Part shown: positions 42,505 through 50,619 of the stretch, in pieces | Numbering within the stretch: the first letter of the stretch is position 1 | How the letters are laid out: each line of letters starts with the position of its first letter | Assembly (NCBI GenBank): GCA_964571235.1 | Contig: CAZNAI010000002.1 | Span: forward strand, 1 to 64,000 | Length of the DNA: 64,000 nucleotides | Direction of reading: 5' to 3' | Source of the DNA: JACRAV01 sp964571235 | Lineage (GTDB): Bacteria > Zixibacteria > MSB-5A5 > GN15 > FEB-12 | Notes under the pieces: generated by a model | What the model was told of the DNA's origin: nothing | Database searches by the model: none | What the model saw: the letters and a program-made list of their open reading frames with translations, nothing else | Made by a program: the position numbers and the translations under genes

Positions 42505-42537
42505 GCAGTGGCAGGGCCACGGCCTGGGGCCTTCGGC
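42505..42537 (+). repeat. 33-base direct repeat, copy 2
   Basis: Same orientation as copy 1 at 42301-42333, one mismatch, with start points 204 bases apart. The element contains GGCAGGGCCACGGCC, a partly self-complementary core. Confidence 0.8.
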
Positions 42538-42765
42538 GCTTTGTATTGAGAGTTTTCCATAGTCCCATTTCCATTTGATCGCACCCATTTCTTGTAAAGC
42601 ACGTCATTAGGCGCGCGTTCAATTAAGGTGTGCGGGGGCAAGAATTGGGGAGAAAGTGTAGGGAATTTGTGGGATGTGGATTGCTCGCGTCTCGACTACG
42701 CTCGACGCGTCGATGCCGCGCAATGCAATCAGTAATAGCCAAAATTACTATTCATAACATTTTCA

Positions 42766-43359
42766 CTAGTTTACCTGCTGCAATTCATCAAACATCTGGT
42801 AGCCAAGTGAGTCGCCTATATTCTGAGGCATAAGGCCAGCCACAAAGTAAGATCTATACGCGTTGCCAACTAAGTCTCGATACCTGAGGCAAAAATGAGT
42901 GTAGATTGGCTTACTTGTATCTGCTGGAGGATTGCCAACCATGTCGGCTCTCGACGACTTGTGTAAAGTGTCCCCAACTTGCAAGCTGGTGAACGGCGGG
43001 GAGAAATCGTCTGGTGGCAGACATATTTCAAGACGCTTAGATGAGGAAATTCGGGGAAATTCGACCTGCAAGTCTAGGGCCATATTGCCGCCACGATTTA
43101 TGATATCGTAATTGACTTTGAGAGAATCCGGAACTGAATCGATATTAGCTGCGAAGACGTCAATTCCTTTCAACTTCACGAATAGAATAGGCCTAAAAGA
43201 AGCTTCTTGTATCCGCGCTGTTCGCTTATTGAGCGAATACAGATAAAGTGAAAGTGACAGCGTAAGAATAAGTCCACACGCGGCCGTGTAAAACTGCCAG
43301 TCGCGGTAGAATTTCGGCTTGGGACAGCACTTAGGTCCCTTTTGTCTAATTGCCTTCAT
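42766..43359 (-). CDS. Hypothetical membrane-anchored protein next to tRNA-Arg (197 aa)
   Basis: A 197-residue protein with a basic, Cys-containing N-terminus (GPKCCPKPKF), one membrane helix (about residues 27-45, AACGLILTLSLSLYLYSL) and a C-terminal domain of about 150 residues with beta-like strands (SLKVNYDIINRGGNMALDLQVEFP) reminiscent of Ig-like folds. No family is recognised. Its ATG is only seven bases from the 3' end of tRNA-Arg and no ribosome binding site fits, so the start or mode of expression is uncertain. Base composition looks more AT-rich than its neighbours. Confidence 0.6.
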   Translation of the reverse strand: MKAIRQKGPKCCPKPKFYRDWQFYTAACGLILTLSLSLYLYSLNKRTARIQEASFRPILFVKLKGIDVFAANIDSVPDSLKVNYDIINRGGNMALDLQVEFPRISSSKRLEICLPPDDFSPPFTSLQVGDTLHKSSRADMVGNPPADTSKPIYTHFCLRYRDLVGNAYRSYFVAGLMPQNIGDSLGYQMFDELQQVN

Positions 43360-43366
43360 ATCAAAA

Positions 43367-43438
43367 TACCCCCGTTAGGAATCGAACCTAAATTTCCGGC
43401 TTCGGAGGCCGACGCGCTATCCGTTGCACCACGGGGGC
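43367..43438 (-). tRNA. tRNA-Arg (anticodon CCG)
   Basis: A complete 72-base cloverleaf: acceptor GCCCCCG with CGGGGGT (one G-U pair), D arm GTGC/GCGC, anticodon stem TCGGC/GCCGG around loop CTCCGAA (anticodon CCG, reading CGG), T arm TTAGG/TTCGATT/CCTAA, discriminator A. CCA is not encoded. It reads on the minus strand and is followed directly by a hypothetical gene. Confidence 0.95.
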
Positions 43439-44138
43439 AATTCTGTGCGTTGCCCACAAGGGCCCTTCGACTGGCTCAGGGTGACTTTTGCGGGCGGGGT
43501 ATCAGATAACATAAAACGCGCGTGAAGGCAAGGAGGGATTTAAAGAGCGTCAGGTCACGCTCGGCGAGCGCCGAGACTAAGACCTGACACAACGATCAAG
43601 GCAAGCGGCAAAGAGGAGCGCGGAGCGAGACGGGCAGGCAGGAAGCCTGCCGCACACGGGAACATAACCCGAAATGGGCTACCAAGCAGTGCAGGCTCGG
43701 GGACGAGCCTGCCCTACGAAGAGTAAGAGAATCTTTGAGTTTGATTTGGAAGGCGGGGGGTGTATCTTAATGAGCTAAGAGAGAAAGGCGGGTTCGAAGA
43801 CGGACCCGCCCTACAAGAAGAAAGAAAAGAGCCCACCATGAATGGTGGGTTACCAGGGCGAAGAGAATAAGATGTCGGGTTTCTTGTCCCGCTTTCGCGG
43901 GACTGCGGAACACCGACCTACAAGAAAAGATGGATTCCCGCCTGCGCGGGAATGACATCGGTTAGAGGTTAAGAGAAAATGTCAGGATCACAAGGATCCT
44001 GACCTGCAAAAGACATGAAACAAGATGGCGGGTTCCTGTTTTCGCGGAAATGACAGGAATAAGAGACCCTTCGACAGGCTCAGGGTGAAGTCATAAGAAA
44101 TGTCAGAGTGAATTCATTGAAAAAGACTGAGAACTAAT
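43439..44138 (+). other. Spacer packed with hairpin repeats
   Basis: About 700 bases upstream of proS without a convincing gene on either strand. At least nine hairpins are arrayed at irregular distances, separated by purine-rich linkers (AAGAGAATAAG, AAGAAGAAAG). The proS promoter should lie here, but no clear -35/-10 pair was identified. Confidence 0.75.
43463..44088 (+). repeat. Array of heterogeneous hairpin repeats
   Basis: Hairpins seen, in order: CCCTTCGACTGGCTCAGGG (43463, second copy at 44067); nested palindrome 43549-43588; GGCAGGC/GCCTGCC 43633-43651; GCAGGCTCG/CGAGCCTGC 43691-43712; GGCGGGT/ACCCGCC 43787-43810; CCCACCAT/ATGGTGGG 43832-43849; GTCCCGC/GCGGGAC 43886-43903 inside GTCGG/CCGAC 43874-43917; ATTCCCGC/GCGGGAAT 43934-43953; GTCAGGATC/GATCCTGAC 43981-44003. 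Several end in CCTACAAGA or a variant. Spacing and stems vary, so this is not a CRISPR array; it resembles REP-type intergenic elements. Confidence 0.75.
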
Positions 44139-45857
44139 ATGAAATGGTCGCAGACGTACATTCCGACACTGAGAGAGAAACAGACCGACGCTGAGCTGAT
44201 CTCGCATCAGCTCCTGTTGCGCGGGGGATACATTCGAAAATTAGCGGCGGGGGTTTACTTGTACCTTCCGCTCATGCAAAGAGTGATCGAAAAGTTCTCG
44301 CAGATTGTGCGCGAGGAAATGAATCGGGCTGACGGGCTTGAAATCACCATGTCGGTGCTTTGTCCGGCCGAGGTCTGGCAACAATCGGGTCGGTATGACA
44401 CGATCGGCAAAGAGCAGATGCGACTCAAGGACCGTCACGCGCACGATATGGTTTTGTGCGGCACGCATGAAGAGTCGGTGACGTATCTGGTGGCCGGCGA
44501 GGTGAAAAGTTACAAGCAGTTGCCGCTTCACTTATATCAGATTCAGGTGAAGTTTCGTGATGAGATTCGTCCGAGGTTTGGCCTCATGCGCGGACGCGAG
44601 TTTATCATGAAGGATGCGTATACGTTCGACGCCGACCAGGCGTCGTTTGATAAGACCTACAAGAAATTGGTGGATGCCTACTTTGCGGTTTTTAAACGGG
44701 CGGGGCTTGAAGTCTTAAAAGTTGAATCGGACACCGGCGCGATGGGGGGAAAAGCGGCGCACGAGTTTATGCTCTTGGTCGATACCGCGGCGGGGGAAGA
44801 GATTATTATCTCGTGTCCGTCGTGCGGGTACGCGGCCAATGTCGAGAAAGCGACATTCAAAGATAATTCGAAAGTCGCAATGGATTCGGAAATGAAGCCG
44901 ATGCAGGTGGTCGATACACCGGGAGCGGCAACGATTGAGCAAGTGACGGCATTTTTGAAAGTAGACTCGAGCCGGTTGGTCAAGACGCTGATCTACATGG
45001 CCGACGGCAAACCGGTGGCGGCATTGGTGCGCGGGGATCGCGATCTGAATGAGACGAAACTCAAAAATGCGGTGAAGGCGGTTGATCTGGAGATGGCGAA
45101 CGCCGGGCAGGTTGAGCAAGTGACCAAGGCGCCGGTTGGATTTGCCGGACCAGTCGGATTGTCGGGAGTGACATTGGTGGTCGATCCACTGGTGGCACAG
45201 CTTAAGAATTTCGTTGTCGGCGCTAATCAGAATGAAAAGCACATTGTGAATGTGAATATCGATCGGGATTTCAAAGCGACCATCGTGACCGATTTGAGCA
45301 AAGCGCAGGGGGGAGACCTTTGCCCGAATTGCTCTGGTACTTTGACCGCCAAAGATGGAATCGAGGTCGGCAACACATTCCAGCTTGGGACCAAATATTC
45401 CGTGCCGCTTGGCGCGACATTTTTGGACGCGGAAGGGAAAGAACATCCGATGCTGATGGGGTCGTACGGGATCGGGATTACCCGAACGCCGCAGGCGGCG
45501 CTTGAGAAATATCACGACGACAAGGGGATCATTTGGCCGAAAAATATCGCGCCGTATCTGGTTGAGCTGATTCCGGTCAATCAGGAGAAAGAAAACTTGG
45601 TCTCGGCGGCTGAGCAAATCTACGCCGAACTAACCAAAGCCGGGATTGAAGTGCTTTACGACGACCGGCCGGAGCGTGCGGGGGTGAAATTCAACGACGC
45701 CGACCTGATCGGTTTGCCTATCCGTGTGACGGTTGGCGATAAGTCGTTGAAGGACGGCAAGGTAGAACTGAAATCGCGGGCGTCGGATCAGGTCGCGCTT
45801 GTGGATTTAGGGGAAATTGTAGAGGCGGTCAAAAAACTGGCCGAGGGGCTTCGTTAG
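44139..45857 (+). CDS. proS: Prolyl-tRNA synthetase, bacterial type with editing domain
   Basis: ProS charges tRNA-Pro. The 572-residue protein has the class II core starting ELISHQLLLRGGYIRKLAAGVYLYLP, followed by motif 2 (VKFRDEIRPRFGLMRGREFIMKDAY region), the inserted Ala-tRNA-Pro editing domain (about residues 225-400), motif 3 (GSYGIGITRTPQAALE), and a C-terminal anticodon-binding domain (ELIPVNQEKEN onward). It has the standard length of the prokaryotic-type enzyme. A terminator-like hairpin lies between it and rimP. Confidence 0.95.
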   Translation: MKWSQTYIPTLREKQTDAELISHQLLLRGGYIRKLAAGVYLYLPLMQRVIEKFSQIVREEMNRADGLEITMSVLCPAEVWQQSGRYDTIGKEQMRLKDRHAHDMVLCGTHEESVTYLVAGEVKSYKQLPLHLYQIQVKFRDEIRPRFGLMRGREFIMKDAYTFDADQASFDKTYKKLVDAYFAVFKRAGLEVLKVESDTGAMGGKAAHEFMLLVDTAAGEEIIISCPSCGYAANVEKATFKDNSKVAMDSEMKPMQVVDTPGAATIEQVTAFLKVDSSRLVKTLIYMADGKPVAALVRGDRDLNETKLKNAVKAVDLEMANAGQVEQVTKAPVGFAGPVGLSGVTLVVDPLVAQLKNFVVGANQNEKHIVNVNIDRDFKATIVTDLSKAQGGDLCPNCSGTLTAKDGIEVGNTFQLGTKYSVPLGATFLDAEGKEHPMLMGSYGIGITRTPQAALEKYHDDKGIIWPKNIAPYLVELIPVNQEKENLVSAAEQIYAELTKAGIEVLYDDRPERAGVKFNDADLIGLPIRVTVGDKSLKDGKVELKSRASDQVALVDLGEIVEAVKKLAEGLR

Positions 45858-45909
45858 CATACAAATTAGTTGCTTGCCAAAGAGTTAATCCGTATACTGA
45901 CCAGTTCGG

Positions 45910-45937
45910 GAGTGGGTCGAACGCCCACTCTTTTGTT
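45910..45937 (+). terminator. Hairpin with T run upstream of rimP (terminator or attenuator)
   Basis: GAGTGGG (45910-45916) pairs with CCCACTC (45924-45930) around a seven-base loop, followed by TTTTGTT. It sits between proS and the rimP ATG at 45951. Similar hairpins precede rimP-nusA operons in other bacteria, so regulation of the operon by attenuation is possible. Confidence 0.7.
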
Positions 45938-45950
45938 TAGCTGGAAGGGT

Positions 45951-46397
45951 ATGGGACAGAACGACAAAGAGCAACTGGCCGAACTGCTTGACTCGCCGTT
46001 GGCGGGTGAAGGTTTTGAGTTGGTTGATGTCGTCGTCTCGCGGTACCGCGCGAATGTGTCGGTCCGTGTCTTTGTGTACAGCCCGCAAGGGGTGAGCATT
46101 GGTGACTGTGCCCGACTTTCCAGGGTGATTGGTGAGGTGATCGAGGGAACGGAGTTGTTCCCTGATGGTTATGCTCTTGAAGTCTCCTCGCCGGGACTCG
46201 ACCGTCCGCTGACCACTGCACGGGATTTTGCCCGTCGGGTGGGAGAGACGGTCCGGGTCAGTTTCGTCGATTCCGGACGCAAGCAGATCACCGCAGAGAT
46301 TAAGAGCGTGACCGACGGGGTTGTACAATTCGACCTCGACACGGGTCCGGTAGGGATCCCGGTCGGTGAGATAGCGCAGGCAAAAATCGTTTTGTGA
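45951..46397 (+). CDS. rimP: Ribosome maturation factor RimP
   Basis: RimP helps assemble the 30S subunit. ATG 45951 has GGAAGG just upstream and gives 148 residues, the usual size; an in-frame TTG at 45870 would force translation through the leader hairpin. Family motifs include GFELVDVVVSRY, RVFVYSPQGVSIGDCARLSR and LEVSSPGLDRPL, then a C-terminal SH3-like domain. It precedes nusA by 13 bases. Confidence 0.94.
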   Translation: MGQNDKEQLAELLDSPLAGEGFELVDVVVSRYRANVSVRVFVYSPQGVSIGDCARLSRVIGEVIEGTELFPDGYALEVSSPGLDRPLTTARDFARRVGETVRVSFVDSGRKQITAEIKSVTDGVVQFDLDTGPVGIPVGEIAQAKIVL

Positions 46398-46410
46398 GGG
46401 AGTAAGTTAG

Positions 46411-47877
46411 ATGGCTTTCGACATGCTTGAGGCGATGACGATGATCTCGCGGGAGAAGAATATCGATCTTGAGACCGTGATATCAACGCTCGAAGCCGCC
46501 CTGGCGACCGCCGCCAAGAAGAAATATCCGACTGCCGAAAATCTGTCGTTTAAGTTCGACAAGAAGTCGAACGAACTGATGATGATCGCCACCAAGCGGG
46601 TGGTGTCGGAAGTGAACGATCAGAATACCGAGATCCTTTTGGCCGACGCCAAGGCGATCGACAAGACGGCGGCGATGGGGGACGAGATCGATATTTACAT
46701 GGATTACGAGGCGGAATTCGGCCGTAATGCGATTGCCTCGGCCAAACAGATTTTGATTCAGAAAGTGCGCGACGCCGAGCATCAGCGGATATACGAGGAA
46801 TTTATCGGCAAAGTCGGCACGCTGGTATCGGGTGTGGTCCAGCATTTCGATAAAGGGAATGTGCTGGTCAATCTGGGACGGGGTGAAGGTAGACTGCCGG
46901 TTAAAGAGCAGATTCCACGCGAGAAGTTTCGCCAGGGGGACCGTATCCGGGCGTATATCCAGGATGTACAGATGGACTCACGCGGTCCGCTGATCACGCT
47001 TTCGAGAGTAAGCAATGACTTCCTGAAGGCGCTCTTCGCTATGGAAGTGCCGGAGATTTACGAGAAGATTATCGAAATTCGCGCGATCGCCCGTGAACCC
47101 GGCGAACGGGCAAAGATTGCGGTCTATTCCAGCGATGACCGTATCGATCCGGTGGGCGCGTGTGTCGGAATTAAAGGCGTGCGAGTGCAGTCGATTGTCC
47201 GCGAACTTAATAACGAGCGGATCGATATTGTGCCGTACTCGGGGAATCCCGAAGTGTTTGTGACCCGCGCATTAGCGCCGGCCAAAGTTGTGCATATCGA
47301 CACCTACAATTCCGACCAGAAGATGACAGTGGTCGTAGATGACGAGAAGCTGTCGCTTGCGATCGGACGGGCCGGACAGAATGCGCGGCTGGCGTCGAAG
47401 TTGACCGGTTGGAAGGTCAATATCATGTCGGAGACCGAGTACAACGATGCGCGTCGCCGCGACGCTGAATTGTTAGTGCCGGTTGGTCAGCTCGAAGGAG
47501 TTGGCGAGAAATTGCGCGACCGGTTGATCGAGGCGGATATTCCGAGCATTCAGACATTGGCGCAGACAACGGTCGAAGCGCTGTTGAGAATAGAAGGAAT
47601 AGGCCAAAAGACGGCTGAGACACTGATCGAGCGGGCCAAGGAGAAAGCGGTCGAACTCGAAAAGGAATATGACAAACGAGTCAAAGCTGAAGCGGCCGCC
47701 AAGCCCAAAGATGTCGATCCGGACAAGCTTTCCGCCGCCGATGTGTTTGTCAGCGAAGATGACAAGGACTATGTCACGGAAGAAGACGACATCCCCGAAG
47801 TATCCGCGCCGCGATTGGATGACGTGCTGGATGATGGGAGTGTCGCGCCCCGTAAGAAATCAAAGGGTGTGCAGTAG
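46411..47877 (+). CDS. nusA: Transcription termination/antitermination factor NusA
   Basis: NusA binds RNA polymerase and RNA to modulate pausing, termination and antitermination. The 488-residue protein has the N-terminal RNAP-binding domain, S1 domain (about 135-200, SGVVQHFDKGNVLVNLGRGEG), two KH domains (DPVGACVGIKGVRVQSI; SLAIGRAGQNARLAS), and a helix-hairpin-helix region (LLRIEGIGQKTAETLIERA). The C-terminus is acidic. GGGAG lies upstream of the ATG. Confidence 0.96.
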   Translation: MAFDMLEAMTMISREKNIDLETVISTLEAALATAAKKKYPTAENLSFKFDKKSNELMMIATKRVVSEVNDQNTEILLADAKAIDKTAAMGDEIDIYMDYEAEFGRNAIASAKQILIQKVRDAEHQRIYEEFIGKVGTLVSGVVQHFDKGNVLVNLGRGEGRLPVKEQIPREKFRQGDRIRAYIQDVQMDSRGPLITLSRVSNDFLKALFAMEVPEIYEKIIEIRAIAREPGERAKIAVYSSDDRIDPVGACVGIKGVRVQSIVRELNNERIDIVPYSGNPEVFVTRALAPAKVVHIDTYNSDQKMTVVVDDEKLSLAIGRAGQNARLASKLTGWKVNIMSETEYNDARRRDAELLVPVGQLEGVGEKLRDRLIEADIPSIQTLAQTTVEALLRIEGIGQKTAETLIERAKEKAVELEKEYDKRVKAEAAAKPKDVDPDKLSAADVFVSEDDKDYVTEEDDIPEVSAPRLDDVLDDGSVAPRKKSKGVQ

Positions 47878-47914
47878 GGAAAGGTAACCCCCTGTCGCAT
47901 CCGGGAGGTCAGAT

Positions 47915-50206
47915 ATGTTAGCGCCTAAACCAAAGCGGATTTATGATCTTGCGAAGGACTTCAAAGTCTCGTCGCAGGCGCTTGTCAATATGCTGGTTGA
48001 TCTTGGGTACAATCCCAAATCACATATGTCGCTGGCCACGGCCGAAATGGTCGCGGCGATCAACATGAAGCTGGCGCAGGAAAAGCAGGTCGCACGCAAG
48101 GAGATGGAGCAAAAACAGCAGGCGACGCAACAGCGGCGTCCGCAGTTCACACCGTCGAGTTCACCCCGCCCGGCGACCTCTGCACCGGCCGCGTCCCCCT
48201 CGGGTGGACGGAATACCGTTCTGGATGCCAGCCGTTTTGCCACCGGAAATACCTCACCGCTCAGCACCCTTGCCAAGCGGCTTGAGAAAAAGAAAAAGAA
48301 ACGGGATCGCAAGAAACGCAAAGATCACACCGATTTCGATCAGAGTGAGATTCAGCGCAGTATCAAAACGACGATGGCCAATCTTGCCGGAGGCGCCAAG
48401 CCCAAAAAGAGAATCCGAGAGAGAGGCGCGGCGTCGGACTCGCCCACTACAGCGACGAAGTCAATTGAAGTAAACGAGTTTATGTCGGTTGCCGAGTTGA
48501 GCAAGCTCGTGGGCAAAAAGCCGGTAGAGCTGGTTGCGAAGCTTCTTGAGTTTGGTGTACTGGCGACGATCAACCAGCGCCTTGACATGGATACGATTCA
48601 GACCGTGGCCGCTGAGTTTGGCTTTGATGCGCAGGAAACAGCGGAAATCGGTGAGGCGTCGAAGGAAGAAGAATCGGCCGAAGCGCTGACGAAGCGGGCT
48701 CCGGTGGTTACGGTGATGGGGCATGTTGACCACGGAAAAACATCGCTGTTGGACTATGTCCGCAAGACGAACGTAGTGGCCGGCGAAGCGGGCGCAATCA
48801 CCCAGCACATCGGCGCTTATCTGGTCATGCACAACAAAGAGCGAATTGTGTTTCTTGATACACCCGGTCACGAGGCTTTCACGGCAATGCGTGCGCGTGG
48901 CGCCCAGATTACCGACATCGTTATCTTAGTGGTGGCGGCCGATGAAGGGGTCATGCCGCAGACGGTCGAGGCAATCGACCACGCTCGAGCCGCAAATGTT
49001 CCGATAGTTGTCGCCATGTCGAAAATCGACAAGCCGAGTGCGCGTCCTGATGAAATTCGGGCCCAACTGAGCAAATATAATTTGCTGGGTGAAGATTGGG
49101 GCGGGAAGACAATCATAGTCGAAATTTCCGCCAAGTCTGGTCTTGGTGTGGACAAACTCATGGACATGGTTTTGTTGCAGGCCGAGATGCTTGACTTGAA
49201 AGCCGACCCTGATATACGCGCTCAAGGTATAGTGGTTGACGCGCGACTGGAGAAGGGTCGCGGCCCGGTGGCTACTGTTCTTATTCAGAGGGGTACCTGC
49301 AAGAAAGGCGACACGATTGTCGCCGGAATGCACATGGGACGGATTCGAACCATACACAATGACCGGGACGTTCTCATGGAAGTCATAGGCCCGTCGACTC
49401 CGGCGCAGATCACGGGACTTGACGGCGTTCCCAGCGCCGGTGATTCGTTCATGGTGGTCCGCGACGAACAGGAAGCGCGCGAGATTACGGTTAAGAGGAG
49501 CGCGGTCAAACGTGAGCATGAATACCGCCGTCCGATGACCGCTGTGACCCTCGACAAAGTGTACGATCAGATTCAGGAAGGACAAATCAAGGAAGTCCGC
49601 CTGGTCATCAAGGGAGATGTCGACGGTTCAGTTGAAGTGCTTTCTGACACGCTGGGTAAGATTTCGACCTCGGAAGTCAAGACGAACATCATACGAAGTG
49701 GTGTCGGGCCGATTACCGAGTCTGACGTTTTGCTCGCGGCGGCATCCAACGCGATTATCATCGGATTCCAGGTGACACCGGACAGCCGCGCCCGCGAGGT
49801 AGCGAGGCGAGAGAAAGTTGATGTCCGCCAATACAGCATTATTTATGAAGCCGAGAATGACGTACGCAAAGCGCTTGAGGGACTTTTGGCCCCGACTGTT
49901 GAAGAGAAGTTTGTTGGGACGGCCGAAGTTCGTGAGTTATTCCGAGTGCCGAAAGCCGGTGTGATTGCCGGTTGTCATGTCAAGGAAGGGCGAATCAACC
50001 GCAAGGACAAAGTACGGCTTGTGCGCGACGGAAAAGTTATCTATTCCGGCACAATCGGTTCGCTTCGCCGCTTTAAGGACGATGCCCGCGAGGTCAAAGA
50101 GGGGTTTGAGTGCGGCATCGGAATCGAAAACTATAACGACCTGAAGGTTGGCGATCTGATCGAGGCGATTGAAGTGGTCGAGATTGCCCGGACATTAACC
50201 ACCTGA
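47915..50206 (+). CDS. infB: Translation initiation factor IF-2
   Basis: IF-2 is the GTPase that brings initiator tRNA to the 30S subunit. The 763-residue protein has an IF2_N module at the start (IYDLAKDFKVSSQALVNMLVDLG), a Pro/Gln-rich linker and a very basic segment (EKKKKKRDRKKRK, about residues 127-142), a second IF2_N module (about 185-250), the G domain with GHVDHGKTS and DTPGHEAF, and domains II-IV. The guanine-specificity motif reads SKID rather than the usual NKID. GGGAGG supports ATG 47915. Confidence 0.96.
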   Translation: MLAPKPKRIYDLAKDFKVSSQALVNMLVDLGYNPKSHMSLATAEMVAAINMKLAQEKQVARKEMEQKQQATQQRRPQFTPSSSPRPATSAPAASPSGGRNTVLDASRFATGNTSPLSTLAKRLEKKKKKRDRKKRKDHTDFDQSEIQRSIKTTMANLAGGAKPKKRIRERGAASDSPTTATKSIEVNEFMSVAELSKLVGKKPVELVAKLLEFGVLATINQRLDMDTIQTVAAEFGFDAQETAEIGEASKEEESAEALTKRAPVVTVMGHVDHGKTSLLDYVRKTNVVAGEAGAITQHIGAYLVMHNKERIVFLDTPGHEAFTAMRARGAQITDIVILVVAADEGVMPQTVEAIDHARAANVPIVVAMSKIDKPSARPDEIRAQLSKYNLLGEDWGGKTIIVEISAKSGLGVDKLMDMVLLQAEMLDLKADPDIRAQGIVVDARLEKGRGPVATVLIQRGTCKKGDTIVAGMHMGRIRTIHNDRDVLMEVIGPSTPAQITGLDGVPSAGDSFMVVRDEQEAREITVKRSAVKREHEYRRPMTAVTLDKVYDQIQEGQIKEVRLVIKGDVDGSVEVLSDTLGKISTSEVKTNIIRSGVGPITESDVLLAAASNAIIIGFQVTPDSRAREVARREKVDVRQYSIIYEAENDVRKALEGLLAPTVEEKFVGTAEVRELFRVPKAGVIAGCHVKEGRINRKDKVRLVRDGKVIYSGTIGSLRRFKDDAREVKEGFECGIGIENYNDLKVGDLIEAIEVVEIARTLTT

Positions 50207-50214
50207 GAGCGGAG

Positions 50215-50619
50215 ATGCCTGACATTGTCACAGGGGTAATGTACGATTGTCAGATTAGCCAGATGAAGCAATACAAACGATCCGACCGACTGAGCGAACA
50301 AATCCTGCGCGATATCTCCGTACTGCTGGAGCAGCAGATCGGCGAGTTGCACGCCGGTTTGGTAACGTTTACACGCGTCAAGCTCAGTGATGATCTCAAA
50401 TACGCGACAGTGTACTATTCATCGCTGGGAAATGACAATCAAAGAGAGATAGTGGCGAGATACCTTGAGACGGAGAAAAAGCGAATCCGCAAGGAGGTCG
50501 GCCACGGACTTTCGATGAGATACATTCCGGAATTTGCGTTCAAATTCGATCCGTCGATTGAGAATTCGGTGCGTATCGAGCAATTGTTGAATGAAATCAA
50601 AGATACCACAAGCGAGTGA
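50215..50619 (+). CDS. rbfA: Ribosome-binding factor A
   Basis: RbfA is a KH-like 30S maturation factor. The recognisable domain begins at YKRSDRLSEQILRDIS, and contains FTRVKLSDDLKYATVYYSSLG and the C-terminal RYIPEFAFKFDPSIENSVRIEQLL. ATG 50215 gives 134 residues; ATG 50263, right at MKQYKRSD, gives the more usual 118 and is a good alternative. Its 3' end overlaps the DHH phosphoesterase gene by 29 bases. Confidence 0.92.
   Translation: MPDIVTGVMYDCQISQMKQYKRSDRLSEQILRDISVLLEQQIGELHAGLVTFTRVKLSDDLKYATVYYSSLGNDNQREIVARYLETEKKRIRKEVGHGLSMRYIPEFAFKFDPSIENSVRIEQLLNEIKDTTSE

Larger units (their letters stand above)
42211..42765 (+). other. Repeat-containing spacer without a convincing gene
   Basis: About 555 bases between two minus-strand genes. 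It holds two copies of a 33-base direct repeat and low-complexity stretches. Minus-strand frames here read through both repeat copies and give repeated Pro/Ala/Gly peptides, so they look spurious. No RNA gene or strong promoter is seen. Confidence 0.6.

Noticed and set aside
42207..42641. Overlapping minus-strand frames of 124-144 codons
   Set aside because: They run through both copies of the 33-base direct repeat and give repeated PKAPG-GPATA peptides, so they are products of the repeat rather than a gene.
43463..44088. CRISPR array
   Set aside because: The hairpins differ in sequence and the distances are irregular; there are no uniform repeats with spacers and no cas genes nearby.
44715..45617. 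A 300-codon open frame on the minus strand
   Set aside because: Antisense to proS and rich in His, Arg and Gln, the usual look of a shadow frame.
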